Assembly (NCBI GenBank): GCA_002085285.1
Contig: NATK01000048.1
Coordinates: forward strand, 1 to 9,574
Source of the DNA: Candidatus Latescibacteria bacterium 4484_7
GTDB taxonomy: Bacteria > Krumholzibacteriota > Krumholzibacteriia > Krumholzibacteriales > Krumholzibacteriaceae
DNA length: 9,574 nt
Direction: 5' to 3'
Positions 1 through 7,666 of this stretch are shown here, piece by piece. Both the position numbers and the translations under genes were made by a program. Below the pieces are notes generated by a model that was not told where the DNA came from, did not search any database, and saw only the letters and a program-made list of their open reading frames with translations. How positions within the stretch are numbered: position 1 is the stretch's first letter; each line of letters opens with the position of its first letter.

Positions 1-774
1 AAGCTCAACATATCGAGTATGAAGCTTCCGCTCATTATTATGACGATCTTCTACCTCGTTGGAAGGACGCTTGGAAAAGGGTTCGGTGCGATGTTCGGCG
101 CAAGAATTTCTGGTGCACCGAAGACCGTTCAGAAGTATCTTCCCTTCTGCCTGTTCAGCCAGGCCGGCGTGGCGATAGGTCTCTCCATCCTTGCCGCGCA
201 GCGTTTCCACACTTCGATCGGCGACTCGATCGTTATAGTGATAACTACTACTACGTTCTTCGTCCAGATCATCGGACCCCCTGCGGTAAAGTGGGCGGCG
301 AAGAAGGCAGGGGAGATAGGGCTGAACATCACGGAGGAGGACCTGATAAGGAACAGCCGTGTGAAGGACGTGATGAACGAGGAAGTGCCTGTACTCAAAG
401 AGAATGTTCCTTTGACCGAGGTGCTTAGGACCTTCGGAGAGACGAGCTATTTCCATTTCCCCGTGGTCGATGACGAAGGCAAGCTGATCGGGGTTGTTAC
501 GATAGAAACATTGAAGAATTCCTGCCTAGACCCGGAACTCGGGGCGATCCTCATAGCGCAGGATATGATGGAACCGGCAAAAGCGACGGTATCGCCTGAC
601 ACCCCCCTGTCAGAGATAAGGAATCTCTTCGAAAAGTACAACGTGGATTATCTCCCCGTAGTTGACGGTGAGAACAAGGTCGTCGGAATGCTCGAAGAGC
701 ACGCCCTGAACAAGATCATCTCGGACAAGATCATAGAGCTCAAGAAAAAGGCTCAATCTCTCGAAACAGCTTAG
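1..774 (+). CDS. Cation:proton antiporter (CPA2-like), C-terminal part with two CBS domains, cut at left edge
   Basis: The frame is open from base 1, so the start lies outside the window; an internal ATG at 19 is not a credible start because it falls inside the transporter domain. The visible N-terminal ~100 residues hold the last membrane helices of a Na+(K+)/H+ exchanger: a GKGFGAMFGARISGAP segment, then a SQAGVAIGLSILAAQ segment and a hydrophobic IVIVITTTTFFVQIIGPP helix, a pattern typical of this family. Counting from the ATG at 19, residues ~115-170 and ~180-238 form a CBS pair (VKDVMNEEVPVLKENVPL; FHFPVVDDEGKLIGVVT; QDMMEPAKATVSPDTPL; YLPVVDGENKVVGML). CBS pairs usually bind adenine nucleotides and gate transport, so nucleotide sensing is inferred. 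The protein would exchange monovalent cations for protons at the inner membrane; ion specificity cannot be read from this fragment. The stop TAG at 772-774 shares one base with the GTG proposed as the next gene's start. Confidence 0.88.
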   Translation, partial: KLNISSMKLPLIIMTIFYLVGRTLGKGFGAMFGARISGAPKTVQKYLPFCLFSQAGVAIGLSILAAQRFHTSIGDSIVIVITTTTFFVQIIGPPAVKWAAKKAGEIGLNITEEDLIRNSRVKDVMNEEVPVLKENVPLTEVLRTFGETSYFHFPVVDDEGKLIGVVTIETLKNSCLDPELGAILIAQDMMEPAKATVSPDTPLSEIRNLFEKYNVDYLPVVDGENKVVGMLEEHALNKIISDKIIELKKKAQSLETA

Positions 775-1781
775 TGAAGATTTGGGAAATCTCAAGGTGC
801 CGTATCCGGTGTTCGCCGAGTCGTGATTTGCCGCATCTGGCCCCGGAAAGGAGTATTCAAGGCATCGATTCGGAAATACGAGCCTTCGATTGTCAGAGAC
901 CGGGCATTTCATCGATTCGAAAATACGAGCCTTCGATTGTCAGAGACCGGGCATTCCAATTTTCATTGACTGCTGATTCAGTGCTCGTAATAGATCATAC
1001 GTGCACCAAGCTTTCGGATATTCCTCTCAACTGGATAGATTCCGTTCAGGCTAACATGAAGATGCACTACGCTCACACATCTCACGGGGGTCAGATTTCC
1101 GTAGGGCTTGATCGGATCGAGGAATCAGATCCGACATATAATTTTGCGTATGAAAACAGTACGTTGCCTGAAGTTCCGGGCGCCTTCTGCATATTCAACG
1201 GGCAGGAAGGTTATACGTACATTACTCCCGACCTCTATTGGCAGACCGGTACGGGAATGAACTACACGAGGGACGTCCTAAATCATAACCCCTCGATAAA
1301 CGTCTCGATGTGGGCATGGTGTACACAGCTCGACACTTACTCCGAGGCCGATGTTCAGGCCTATCTCGATTCGATGTCTGTTCTCGAAGCCGAATTTCCC
1401 AACGTGATGTTCGTGTATATGACGGGGAACGCTCAGGCGACGGGAAGCGAAGGGTACAGTCGTTTCTTGAGGAACAATCAGATAAGAGACTACTGTAGCG
1501 CGAACGGTAAGAGACTCTACGACTTCGCCGACCTCGACGCCTGGTGGTACAATCCTGATACTGAGAGCTGGGAACATGCCACGTACGACTACAACGGCGT
1601 TGATGTACCGGTGGAGCATTCCCATTTCAACGGCAACGAATCATCGCACACGACATATGAAAGCTGTGAACAGAAGGGAAGGGCGCTATGGTGGCTCATG
1701 GCGAGGCTTGCCGGATGGTCGGGTAATACGACTTCGAGCGAAAATGAATCGTGGGGCGGCATCAAGGGCAGATTCAAATAA
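774..1781 (+). CDS. Uncharacterised SGNH-hydrolase-like protein with doubtful 5' end
   Basis: The conserved part starts near residue 70 and runs to ~315. Blocks that I associate with a widespread uncharacterised, usually exported family are LVIDHTCTKLSDIP (71-84), HYAHTSHGGQ (98-107), WAWCTQ (180-185), FVYMTGN (213-219), RNNQIRDYC (233-241), LYDFADLDAWWYNP (248-261) and WWLMARLAGW (306-315). The alternation of predicted strands with motifs suggests an SGNH/GDSL-like fold, but I cannot assign a Ser-Asp-His triad, so enzymatic activity is unproven. The end, ESWGGIKGRFK, follows a Ser/Asn/Glu-rich linker and may be a short tail. The start is uncertain: GTG at 774 has no Shine-Dalgarno sequence and yields ~67 residues of non-signal, Arg-rich sequence encoded partly by a 47-bp tandem repeat; GTG at 981 would begin right at the domain. 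No in-frame ATG precedes the domain. The usual signal peptide is absent, so the gene may be 5'-damaged. The product name is moderately sure, the 5' end is not. Confidence 0.6.
   Translation: MKIWEISRCRIRCSPSRDLPHLAPERSIQGIDSEIRAFDCQRPGISSIRKYEPSIVRDRAFQFSLTADSVLVIDHTCTKLSDIPLNWIDSVQANMKMHYAHTSHGGQISVGLDRIEESDPTYNFAYENSTLPEVPGAFCIFNGQEGYTYITPDLYWQTGTGMNYTRDVLNHNPSINVSMWAWCTQLDTYSEADVQAYLDSMSVLEAEFPNVMFVYMTGNAQATGSEGYSRFLRNNQIRDYCSANGKRLYDFADLDAWWYNPDTESWEHATYDYNGVDVPVEHSHFNGNESSHTTYESCEQKGRALWWLMARLAGWSGNTTSSENESWGGIKGRFK
863..956. repeat. 47-bp tandem direct duplication (two copies)
   Basis: Copy 1 is 863-909 and copy 2 is 910-956, directly adjoining. They differ at two positions only: G873 versus A920, and the last base T909 versus C956. 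The unit length of 47 is not a multiple of three, so the two copies are read in different frames in the overlapping reading frame of the SGNH-like gene. That argues that the segment was not built as protein sequence. It lies between the antiporter stop and the start of the conserved SGNH-like domain. I see no further copy in this window. Confidence 0.93.
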
Positions 1782-1844
1782 TGCCGTACAGCTTGTTGAC
1801 ATAGGTTTTTCGACCACCTTCAACCCTTTTTCGATGGTGTTGAA

Positions 1845-3680
1845 TTGGAACTCAAGAAAGAACTTGGACTAGTAGGGGTTTTCAGTGTAGCAACCGGAGC
1901 TATGATAAGCTCCGGTCTTTTTATATTACCCGGTATCGCTCATGCTGCAGCCGGCCCAGCAGTCATTCTTTCGTACATGCTCGGAGGCCTGATTGCTTTT
2001 GCGGGGATTCTCAGTGTAGCCGAACTTGCAACTGCGATGCCGAGATCTGGAGGAGATTATTTCTTCATAGCCAGGGTGATGGGACCAGCAGCCGGAACTG
2101 TTGCAGGTCTCTTGAGCTGGTTCTCACTTTCGCTGAAAAGCGCATTCGCTCTCGTGGGAATGGCTGCCTTTACGAGCATGTTCGTTGACATAGATATCAG
2201 GATTATTGCATCCGTGATGGCGATCATTTTTATATCGGTAAATGTAATAGGGATAAAAGAGGCAGGAAGGATACAGGTCGTTCTGGTTATTGGATTGGTG
2301 GCGCTTCTTCTTTTCTACATAGTAAGCGGCATCCCGAGAGTAAAGATCACGAACATCGAGCCTTTTGCACCCAACGGTGTCGGAGCAATCATTTCGACGG
2401 CTGGATTCGTGTTTATCTCCTACGGTGGGCTTTTGAAGGTGGTGAGCGTCGCGGAAGAGATAAAAAACCCGAGCCGAAACATTCCTCTTGGTATGATTCT
2501 CTCGCTCGTCGTTGTTAGCATACTCTATACTCTCGTGGTGCTCGTTACCACAGGTGTCCTGAGCAGGAATGTGCTGGACGGTTCCCTTACTCCCATTTCA
2601 GATGGTGCTGCGGCCTTTTTAGGTGAGGGGGGCAGAATCGCACTCGGCGTGGCTGCAATTCTTGCCTTCGTATCGACTGCGAATGCAGGAATAATGTCGG
2701 CGTCGCGTTATCCGCTGGGTCTAAGTAGAGACGGGCTCTTTCCATCTATTTTCGCAAAGGTTCATAGAAGGTTCAAGACCCCTGTAGTCTCGATAATACT
2801 AACGGGAGCTGTAGTCGTTGCGTTTCTGTTTCTCGAAATAAAAACTCTCGTCAAGGTGGCGTCCGCCGTGGTCATTCTGACCAATCTGCTGTCGTGTATT
2901 TCTGTGATCGTAATGAGAGAAGGGAAGATTCAGAACTACAGACCTTCATTCAAAAGCCCTCTTTATCCATGGACGCAAATTGCAGGTAGTGTCGCTTTCG
3001 CGCTTCTGCTGACGAGGATGGGGAATGTCGCTCTTATCGCTACGGCATCCCTCGTTTTCTTCGGCATTGCAGTCTATGTCTATTACGGCCGTTCACGCGT
3101 AAGAGCCGAATCCGCACTCCTGTATCTCATAGAAAGGATAACCGACAAAGAGTTGACGACTGGGATGCTCGAGACGGAACTCCGCGACATCATTCGTGAA
3201 AGGGACGAGATCGTTAAGGATAGATTCGATCGGATAATCGAACGGGGTAACGTTCTCGATTTGAAGGGGCCGGTGATGCGGGAAGAGTTCTTTGAGATTG
3301 TGGCTGACAGAATGTCGAAACGCTTGGGGATGCATTCTTCCGATATTGTCGAACTTCTGAAAAAGAGGGAAATAGACAGCAGTACCGTACTGAATCCGTT
3401 CCTCGCCATACCTCATATAGTCATGGAGGGCGAGGGCAAATTTTGTATATTAATCGCGAGGTGCAAAGAGGGTATTGTTTTTTCGGATGATTTTCCCTCT
3501 GTGAAGGCTGTTTTTGTCCTGATGGGAACGAGGGATGAGAGGAATTTTCACCTCAAATCTCTTGCTGCTATCGCACAGATCGTGAGCGAAGAGGATTTTG
3601 AGAAAAAGTGGCTCGATGCAAAGAATGAACATGGATTGATAGATGTCATCCTTCTTGGTAAGAGGCTCAGGGATAGATAA
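1845..3680 (+). CDS. APC-family amino acid permease fused to a C-terminal PTS EIIA-like (fructose/mannitol type) domain
   Basis: Residues ~8-415 are an APC-superfamily permease with about twelve hydrophobic segments. The first helix carries GAMISSGLFILPG, the unwound substrate-binding motif of the family; SVAELATAMPRSGGDYFF and SVAEEIKNPSRNIP are the usual helix 2 and helix 6-7 signatures. A charged helical linker follows (~420-465, rich in RERDEIVKDRFD), which is often seen in permeases of this type with soluble tails. Residues ~470-607 resemble PTS_EIIA type 2: the STVLNPFLAIPH segment places His524 at the phospho-acceptor position, and FHLKSLAAIAQIV contains the second conserved His569. 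Import of an amino acid or related amine at the inner membrane is expected; the substrate is not readable. Phosphorylation of the tail as a regulatory switch is inference. TTG 1845 is chosen because the protein begins naturally there and the frame has a stop at 1797; only a weak GGTG lies five bases upstream. It follows the SGNH-like gene by 63 nt and ends 8 nt from the convergent peptidase gene. Confidence 0.87.
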   Translation: MELKKELGLVGVFSVATGAMISSGLFILPGIAHAAAGPAVILSYMLGGLIAFAGILSVAELATAMPRSGGDYFFIARVMGPAAGTVAGLLSWFSLSLKSAFALVGMAAFTSMFVDIDIRIIASVMAIIFISVNVIGIKEAGRIQVVLVIGLVALLLFYIVSGIPRVKITNIEPFAPNGVGAIISTAGFVFISYGGLLKVVSVAEEIKNPSRNIPLGMILSLVVVSILYTLVVLVTTGVLSRNVLDGSLTPISDGAAAFLGEGGRIALGVAAILAFVSTANAGIMSASRYPLGLSRDGLFPSIFAKVHRRFKTPVVSIILTGAVVVAFLFLEIKTLVKVASAVVILTNLLSCISVIVMREGKIQNYRPSFKSPLYPWTQIAGSVAFALLLTRMGNVALIATASLVFFGIAVYVYYGRSRVRAESALLYLIERITDKELTTGMLETELRDIIRERDEIVKDRFDRIIERGNVLDLKGPVMREEFFEIVADRMSKRLGMHSSDIVELLKKREIDSSTVLNPFLAIPHIVMEGEGKFCILIARCKEGIVFSDDFPSVKAVFVLMGTRDERNFHLKSLAAIAQIVSEEDFEKKWLDAKNEHGLIDVILLGKRLRDR

Positions 3681-3688
3681 ATAACAGA

Positions 3689-6600
3689 TCAGCGCACCAG
3701 GACGATCCTTTCGTTGGCGGAGTAGATTCCGCATTTGAATCTAATGAAATATACGCCGCTCGGCATGGGCCTGCCGCTGTCGTTCTTGCCGTTCCAGATC
3801 ACGTTGTGTTTGCCTGCAGCCATCGTCTTGTCGAGGATTGTTTTGACGCGCCTCCCCAATACGTCGAAGATTTGAATGCTCACCCTGTCTTTTACAGCTA
3901 TTTCGAATGGGATAATTGTCGACGGATTGAACGGATTCGGATATGCTCCGCCGAGGGCGTTCATCGGCCCGGCACCCGGAGGATTGTCGTCTATTCCGGT
4001 AATGTGCTCTGTCGTCAGAACGACATCATCTATGTACCAGCCTTCATAACCGTACTGTTCGTCACTTGAAAAGTGGAATCTTATCCGCACGGGTCCGCTG
4101 TAAGGCGAAAGATCGAAGGTTTCCTCTCTCCAATTGATCGTCCCTGAGTAGCATCTCGCGTACGGTGCAAGAAATATCGTATTTGAACCGCTTGCCCTAC
4201 ACGGATAGCCCGTTGTGGGTGTTATGATGCTCCAGCTGAGGCCGTTGTCTGTTGAGATCTCCACGACACCGGCATCATTGGCCCAGTATGGATAGGAGCT
4301 GGAAGCCTCTGCCTCCATTCGATGCCAGAAGCTCAGGGTCGATGTCCCGGCAAGGCACATCGGAGGTGTTTCCAGCACGTTGTCGGTCATGTTGTAATAG
4401 TCGGCCTGAGCTGTGTCTCCGAATTTCCAACTGAATGGAGGGGAGTGGTAGTCCGAGCTGCTCAGATGCCAGCAATCGAACCCGACGATCGAATGGTGAT
4501 TCCAGGCTGAAATTGTACCTGGTTCGATGGAGTCGTTCAGGCCGTATCCGCATGTTTGAATGGTGAGGGTGTCAGCTATGGTCTGGATGTTTTCTCCCGA
4601 TATCGAAAGGCGCATCCTTATCCGAGAGAATACAGGAGTGTTTTCCCTTATGAAGAATTCGAGGTTGTTCCCGTCTATCGTAACGGAATCGCCTGCCGGG
4701 ATCTTCGACAGTGTGATCGAACCCTTGTTGACCTTCGCCCACGAAGAATCGATGGCAGAAAGGGTCACTGTCGGAGAAAGAATATCTATGCTACCCGAAT
4801 TCTCGATGGTGCAGTCTACATTGATGAATTCCCACGCCTCTATGCATCCGTCACCATCTCCATCGATTGTATCCGCTACCGACCACGAAGCCAGTTCGCA
4901 AGCGGGTGCACTCGCAGGGATTTCATAAGGGAAGATCCATTCGTTGTCGTTTGATGTTATTGCAATGTCGAATGAAATCGAATGGCCGCTCGGGATATCC
5001 GGCGAAACCTCGAATGAAAGGGCATCTTGCGCTATCAACCAGGAGCCGGGATAAATCTTTCCAATATCATAAATGCTGTCGACAACAGCAATATACTCAT
5101 CACTCGAAATAAGCCTCATTTCACCGGAGTTCAATGTGAGGTCGCCTCCGTTTCTCAATACGATGTTGAGGCCGATAAGCTCGGATGGTTCCGGGTGACC
5201 GTCTCCGTCGCCTTTAGTCGCTCCTGTGGAATCGTCGTCTATAATCATAGAGAGTATCGATGGAAGTGGAGCGCTCGCATCTGTTATAGGAATGGTGTCT
5301 ACGACGGGGTAATAGTTTGGGGCCGATATCGTTAGTACAAGTTTGTCGCTCGGAGGGTTGCTTACGGCGAGCACGGCCAGACCGTTGACGTCCGTACGCG
5401 CTGTAGAAATGATCTGACTGCTTGATGACAACAATGAAGTATTGGCGCCGGAGATCGGTTCGCCGTTTCCCGTGACGTGTACCTCGAAGGTGGATTGTCC
5501 TTCCGCCAATACGCTGTCGTAGGCGGCTTCGAGAGGCAGCGGCTCTTTTGTCCACACAGGCATTGCAGGATCTCCAAGGATGTTCATTTCGTAGTAAGTG
5601 TATCTTACAGCCGGATAGGAGATGAAAGCCAGATCGTCAAATCTCGAATCTTCGAAGGCATCACCGAGTATGCTTATTTCTTCGCCGAACAAAGCATCGA
5701 AAAATTGACGGTCGAAGAATTGCGATACGCCGCAAGTCGATCCAGGCGCATCCCAACCCAATCTCGAGTTCCCTATGAAGGCCACAGTTCCCGTAGGGGA
5801 CGTTATGAGCTGTTCGGCTATTGCGTCTTCTCCGTAGTAGTTGCCGTCTACGTCTCTATTGTCGAACGAAGCGGCGTAGCACCCCTGTGAATACACTATA
5901 AAGTACTGGTTGTTGATTCCGTCGTTAGTGATGAGGGAAACATCCGAATCGGTGATTTGCATGACCATGAATTGATTCGAGTGGCCTATATGATTTACGA
6001 GGTTCACGCCGCTGTTGAGTATTGGTAGGACCTGTGTTTCGTTCCATGGGAAGCCGATGTCTCTCTCGTACAGCTTTGTTGTGGAAAAGTAAGAAGGGAG
6101 CCCCGCCGTTTCGAATCCGTAGTTTGCCGAACCGGTTGCAATCTCGTCCTTGTAATCTCCGCCCCAGGTGTTTTCGCCGTCGATCGTCCAGAGCAGCTCG
6201 CCGAGGAGCGCTGCCTTCGTGCACTGGCCTTTCACCGGGTTTTGTGAGTAGCTCAGGATCTTTGATATGGAGTTTTCGGCCTCCGCTGCGTTGTCCGCGG
6301 GCAGCCTGCCCACTATCACTTCGGGGAGTAGGTCTTCCTCTCCCGGCTCTCCGTAATAGGAATCGCCGTCCGAATTCCAGTTGCCGTCGAGGGCCCCGTA
6401 GTAGAGATCGGAGCATATATCAGATTCTATTTCTGTGCCGACTTTGGCGTAGAGGCCTCTGTGAGGAATGATCTCTTCATCTCCTCCAAGCAGCACATAG
6501 CGTGTCTTCCAATTGTTGTAGGCATAGGTAATGAAGTTCCTGATCTTCTCTTGAATATCGGCGCCCGAATAACTCGAGTCTATCCAGGATACTCGGAAGA

Positions 6601-7357
6601 TCTCCGAGTTGAGTCCCTGGAGCTTCTTCAGCTCGGAGAGATTCTCGAATGCAGGGGCCATTTCCGCGTTGGTTATGATAACGTATGGAATGATATCCGA
6701 TTCTTCGAACCCTGATTTGAGAGTGTTCTCAGAGGGGATGTTCTGCAAGTCCTCGGGGTTTTCGACTATGCGCGAAATCCTCGAAATGGATGCCTTCGAA
6801 AGATTTGTTTTTTCGATTCTTTCGGTGCTCGGCTCTAAAGATGTCTTGATCGTTACGCTGATCTCTTTGTGAAATATCACCTCTCCGCTTGCGGGTATCA
6901 ATTGACATGGAAAGATGTCGACGAAGGCGAACTTGAGCCCCGACATTCGTTGAACGGTCTCCAGTCTCGCTTGGATTTCGGGAAACGGTTCTGTCGACTT
7001 GTAGACGTTCGATTTTGCCGCGGGTTGTTCTTGCGGCAAAGAGCCCAGAGGAAGCTGAGCAGGCATTGGTATGACGTTCAACCCCTCTGCGATCTTTTGG
7101 CCCTCGTCGGCCTTGACTTCGATCGAATCGACTCTTTCGCCGGTCGGGATGAAAAAGCAGGCCGCATAAACGGGCAGCATGGGATTGCCGGTATCTCCAA
7201 TATTCCGGCACCCCCTGATTTTCAGCAATACCCCTCCGCTTGACTGGACGACGACTGGTTTATCGAAGTGGAATGTCTTTGTCAACTCTACCCCTTCGGC
7301 GTTCCAGGCGAGAAATTGGAATCCGAGGGCGAGCAGAGCAAGGTATGATTTCACCAT
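3689..7357 (-). CDS. Secreted gingipain-type cysteine peptidase (family C25) with FlgD-like / type A C-terminal sorting domain
   Basis: Residues are counted from ATG 7357. Residues 1-22 are a signal peptide (KSYLALLALGFQFLAW core). Residues ~23-190 resemble the C25 propeptide. The peptidase core is ~220-600: PYVIITNAEMAPAFENL, RYVLLGGDEEIIPHRG, PEVIVGRLPADN, the His motif NHIGHSNQF (His459) and the Cys motif YSQGCYAASFD (Cys493), then VAFIGNSRLGW and NILGDPAMPVW. Two Ig/CARDB-like modules follow, each entered by an Asp-rich segment (KGDGDGHPEP near 720; DTIDGDGDGC near 830) that may bind calcium. Residues ~945-1117 look like a MAM/jelly-roll module ending GWYIDDVVL. The last ~85 residues are a FlgD-Ig/type A sorting tail (YPNPFNPST; IFDVLGRRVKTI; MPSGVYFIRFK). 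The role would be extracellular or surface proteolysis after export by Sec and a T9SS-like or other outer-membrane route; the route is inferred. Starts GTG 7363, ATG 7357 and GTG 7354 are all possible; AGGTGG (7360-7365) is best spaced for GTG 7354. Confidence 0.9.
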   Translation of the reverse strand: MVKSYLALLALGFQFLAWNAEGVELTKTFHFDKPVVVQSSGGVLLKIRGCRNIGDTGNPMLPVYAACFFIPTGERVDSIEVKADEGQKIAEGLNVIPMPAQLPLGSLPQEQPAAKSNVYKSTEPFPEIQARLETVQRMSGLKFAFVDIFPCQLIPASGEVIFHKEISVTIKTSLEPSTERIEKTNLSKASISRISRIVENPEDLQNIPSENTLKSGFEESDIIPYVIITNAEMAPAFENLSELKKLQGLNSEIFRVSWIDSSYSGADIQEKIRNFITYAYNNWKTRYVLLGGDEEIIPHRGLYAKVGTEIESDICSDLYYGALDGNWNSDGDSYYGEPGEEDLLPEVIVGRLPADNAAEAENSISKILSYSQNPVKGQCTKAALLGELLWTIDGENTWGGDYKDEIATGSANYGFETAGLPSYFSTTKLYERDIGFPWNETQVLPILNSGVNLVNHIGHSNQFMVMQITDSDVSLITNDGINNQYFIVYSQGCYAASFDNRDVDGNYYGEDAIAEQLITSPTGTVAFIGNSRLGWDAPGSTCGVSQFFDRQFFDALFGEEISILGDAFEDSRFDDLAFISYPAVRYTYYEMNILGDPAMPVWTKEPLPLEAAYDSVLAEGQSTFEVHVTGNGEPISGANTSLLSSSSQIISTARTDVNGLAVLAVSNPPSDKLVLTISAPNYYPVVDTIPITDASAPLPSILSMIIDDDSTGATKGDGDGHPEPSELIGLNIVLRNGGDLTLNSGEMRLISSDEYIAVVDSIYDIGKIYPGSWLIAQDALSFEVSPDIPSGHSISFDIAITSNDNEWIFPYEIPASAPACELASWSVADTIDGDGDGCIEAWEFINVDCTIENSGSIDILSPTVTLSAIDSSWAKVNKGSITLSKIPAGDSVTIDGNNLEFFIRENTPVFSRIRMRLSISGENIQTIADTLTIQTCGYGLNDSIEPGTISAWNHHSIVGFDCWHLSSSDYHSPPFSWKFGDTAQADYYNMTDNVLETPPMCLAGTSTLSFWHRMEAEASSSYPYWANDAGVVEISTDNGLSWSIITPTTGYPCRASGSNTIFLAPYARCYSGTINWREETFDLSPYSGPVRIRFHFSSDEQYGYEGWYIDDVVLTTEHITGIDDNPPGAGPMNALGGAYPNPFNPSTIIPFEIAVKDRVSIQIFDVLGRRVKTILDKTMAAGKHNVIWNGKNDSGRPMPSGVYFIRFKCGIYSANERIVLVR

Positions 7358-7386
7358 TGCCACCTGTTGAATCGAGTTGTGTGTAC

Positions 7387-7415
7387 ATTATAGCACAGAA
7401 AGGTGCGGTAAGGCA
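7387..7415 (-). promoter_or_regulatory. Sigma-70-type promoter of the C25 peptidase gene
   Basis: Read on the - strand, TTGCCT (7415-7410) is followed after exactly 17 nt by a perfect TATAAT (7392-7387), with a TG one base before it (TGCTATAAT), giving an extended -10. Transcription would begin near 7380 and leave a 5' leader of about 20-25 nt, which contains the AGGTGG ribosome-binding site. This is the clearest promoter in the window. Confidence 0.75.
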
Positions 7416-7416
7416 A

Positions 7417-7430
7417 TGGCAAGAACTTGC
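7417..7430. promoter_or_regulatory. Inverted repeat (possible operator) abutting the peptidase promoter
   Basis: GGCAAG-AA-CTTGCC is a perfect 6-bp inverted repeat with a two-base centre, one base upstream of the -35 box of the peptidase promoter. The position suits an activator or repressor site; the binding protein is unknown. It could be chance, since short palindromes are common. Confidence 0.4.
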
Positions 7431-7594
7431 CCTATCTCCCAACGGGAACATCAATTAAAAAAGAGAAGGAGAAAAGGCAAAACTTATAAACCTCACTCTT
7501 TTTGTTGCACGATCACACACAAGGGGTCACGATGTATCTTCGGTTTCCTAAAATGGAAAGATTACAAATTAAATTCTATTATTTTTATAATCGG
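7431..7594. other. AT-rich divergent intergenic region without a recognisable gene
   Basis: This stretch is the core of the 303-nt gap between the divergent peptidase and acylphosphatase genes. It is richer in A/T than its surroundings. A short open frame crosses it but has no Shine-Dalgarno sequence and no protein-like composition. A TTACAA (7562-7567), 18 nt, TATAAT (7586-7591) arrangement could be a second + strand promoter. An 8-bp inverted repeat (7458-7465 with 7496-7503, poly-A/GAG with CTC/poly-T) has a 30-nt loop and is too weak to name as a terminator. Confidence 0.5.
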
Positions 7595-7624
7595 TTGAGC
7601 TGTGACTTTCGATCATGTTATATT
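7595..7624 (+). promoter_or_regulatory. Probable promoter of the acyP operon
   Basis: TTGAGC (7595-7600) is separated by 18 nt from TATATT (7619-7624), which is preceded by TG one base upstream, an extended -10 arrangement. The start of transcription would be near 7631, about 36 nt before the acylphosphatase start codon. The alternative TTACAA-18-TATAAT pair at 7562-7591 is also plausible. Confidence 0.5.
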
Positions 7625-7653
7625 ATTTGAAGTTCGGAGGTGCGATAGAATAT

Positions 7654-7660
7654 AGGAGGG
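7654..7660 (+). promoter_or_regulatory. Strong ribosome-binding site that fixes the TTG start of acyP
   Basis: AGGAGGG lies 6 nt before TTG 7667. The acylphosphatase fold begins at once after this codon (KALHIIVHG), and there is no ATG nearby in frame, so the TTG start is well supported. Confidence 0.85.
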
Positions 7661-7666
7661 TCCCGG

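Noticed and set aside
1796..1824. A perfect TTGACA just before the permease as a promoter -35
   Set aside because: At 17 nt spacing the -10 position reads TTCAAC and at 18 nt TCAACC; neither is a credible -10, so I do not call a promoter.
4252..6471. Several + strand ORFs of 60-150 residues opposite the C25 peptidase
   Set aside because: They are antisense shadows with Arg/Cys/Ser-rich composition and no recognisable domain or ribosome-binding site.
7416..7430. TGGCA...TTGCC as a sigma-54 promoter
   Set aside because: The GG and GC elements are one base too close for the -24/-12 spacing; the segment is better explained as a palindrome next to a sigma-70 promoter.
7458..7503. AAAAAGAG ... 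CTCTTTTT terminator-like inverted repeat
   Set aside because: The loop is 30 nt, the stem is mostly A-T, and it lies between divergent promoters where no transcript should end.
7377..7598. A 73-residue + strand ORF in the divergent intergenic region
   Set aside because: No Shine-Dalgarno sequence, low-complexity Lys/Arg-rich translation, and it overlaps the peptidase promoter; it looks non-coding.
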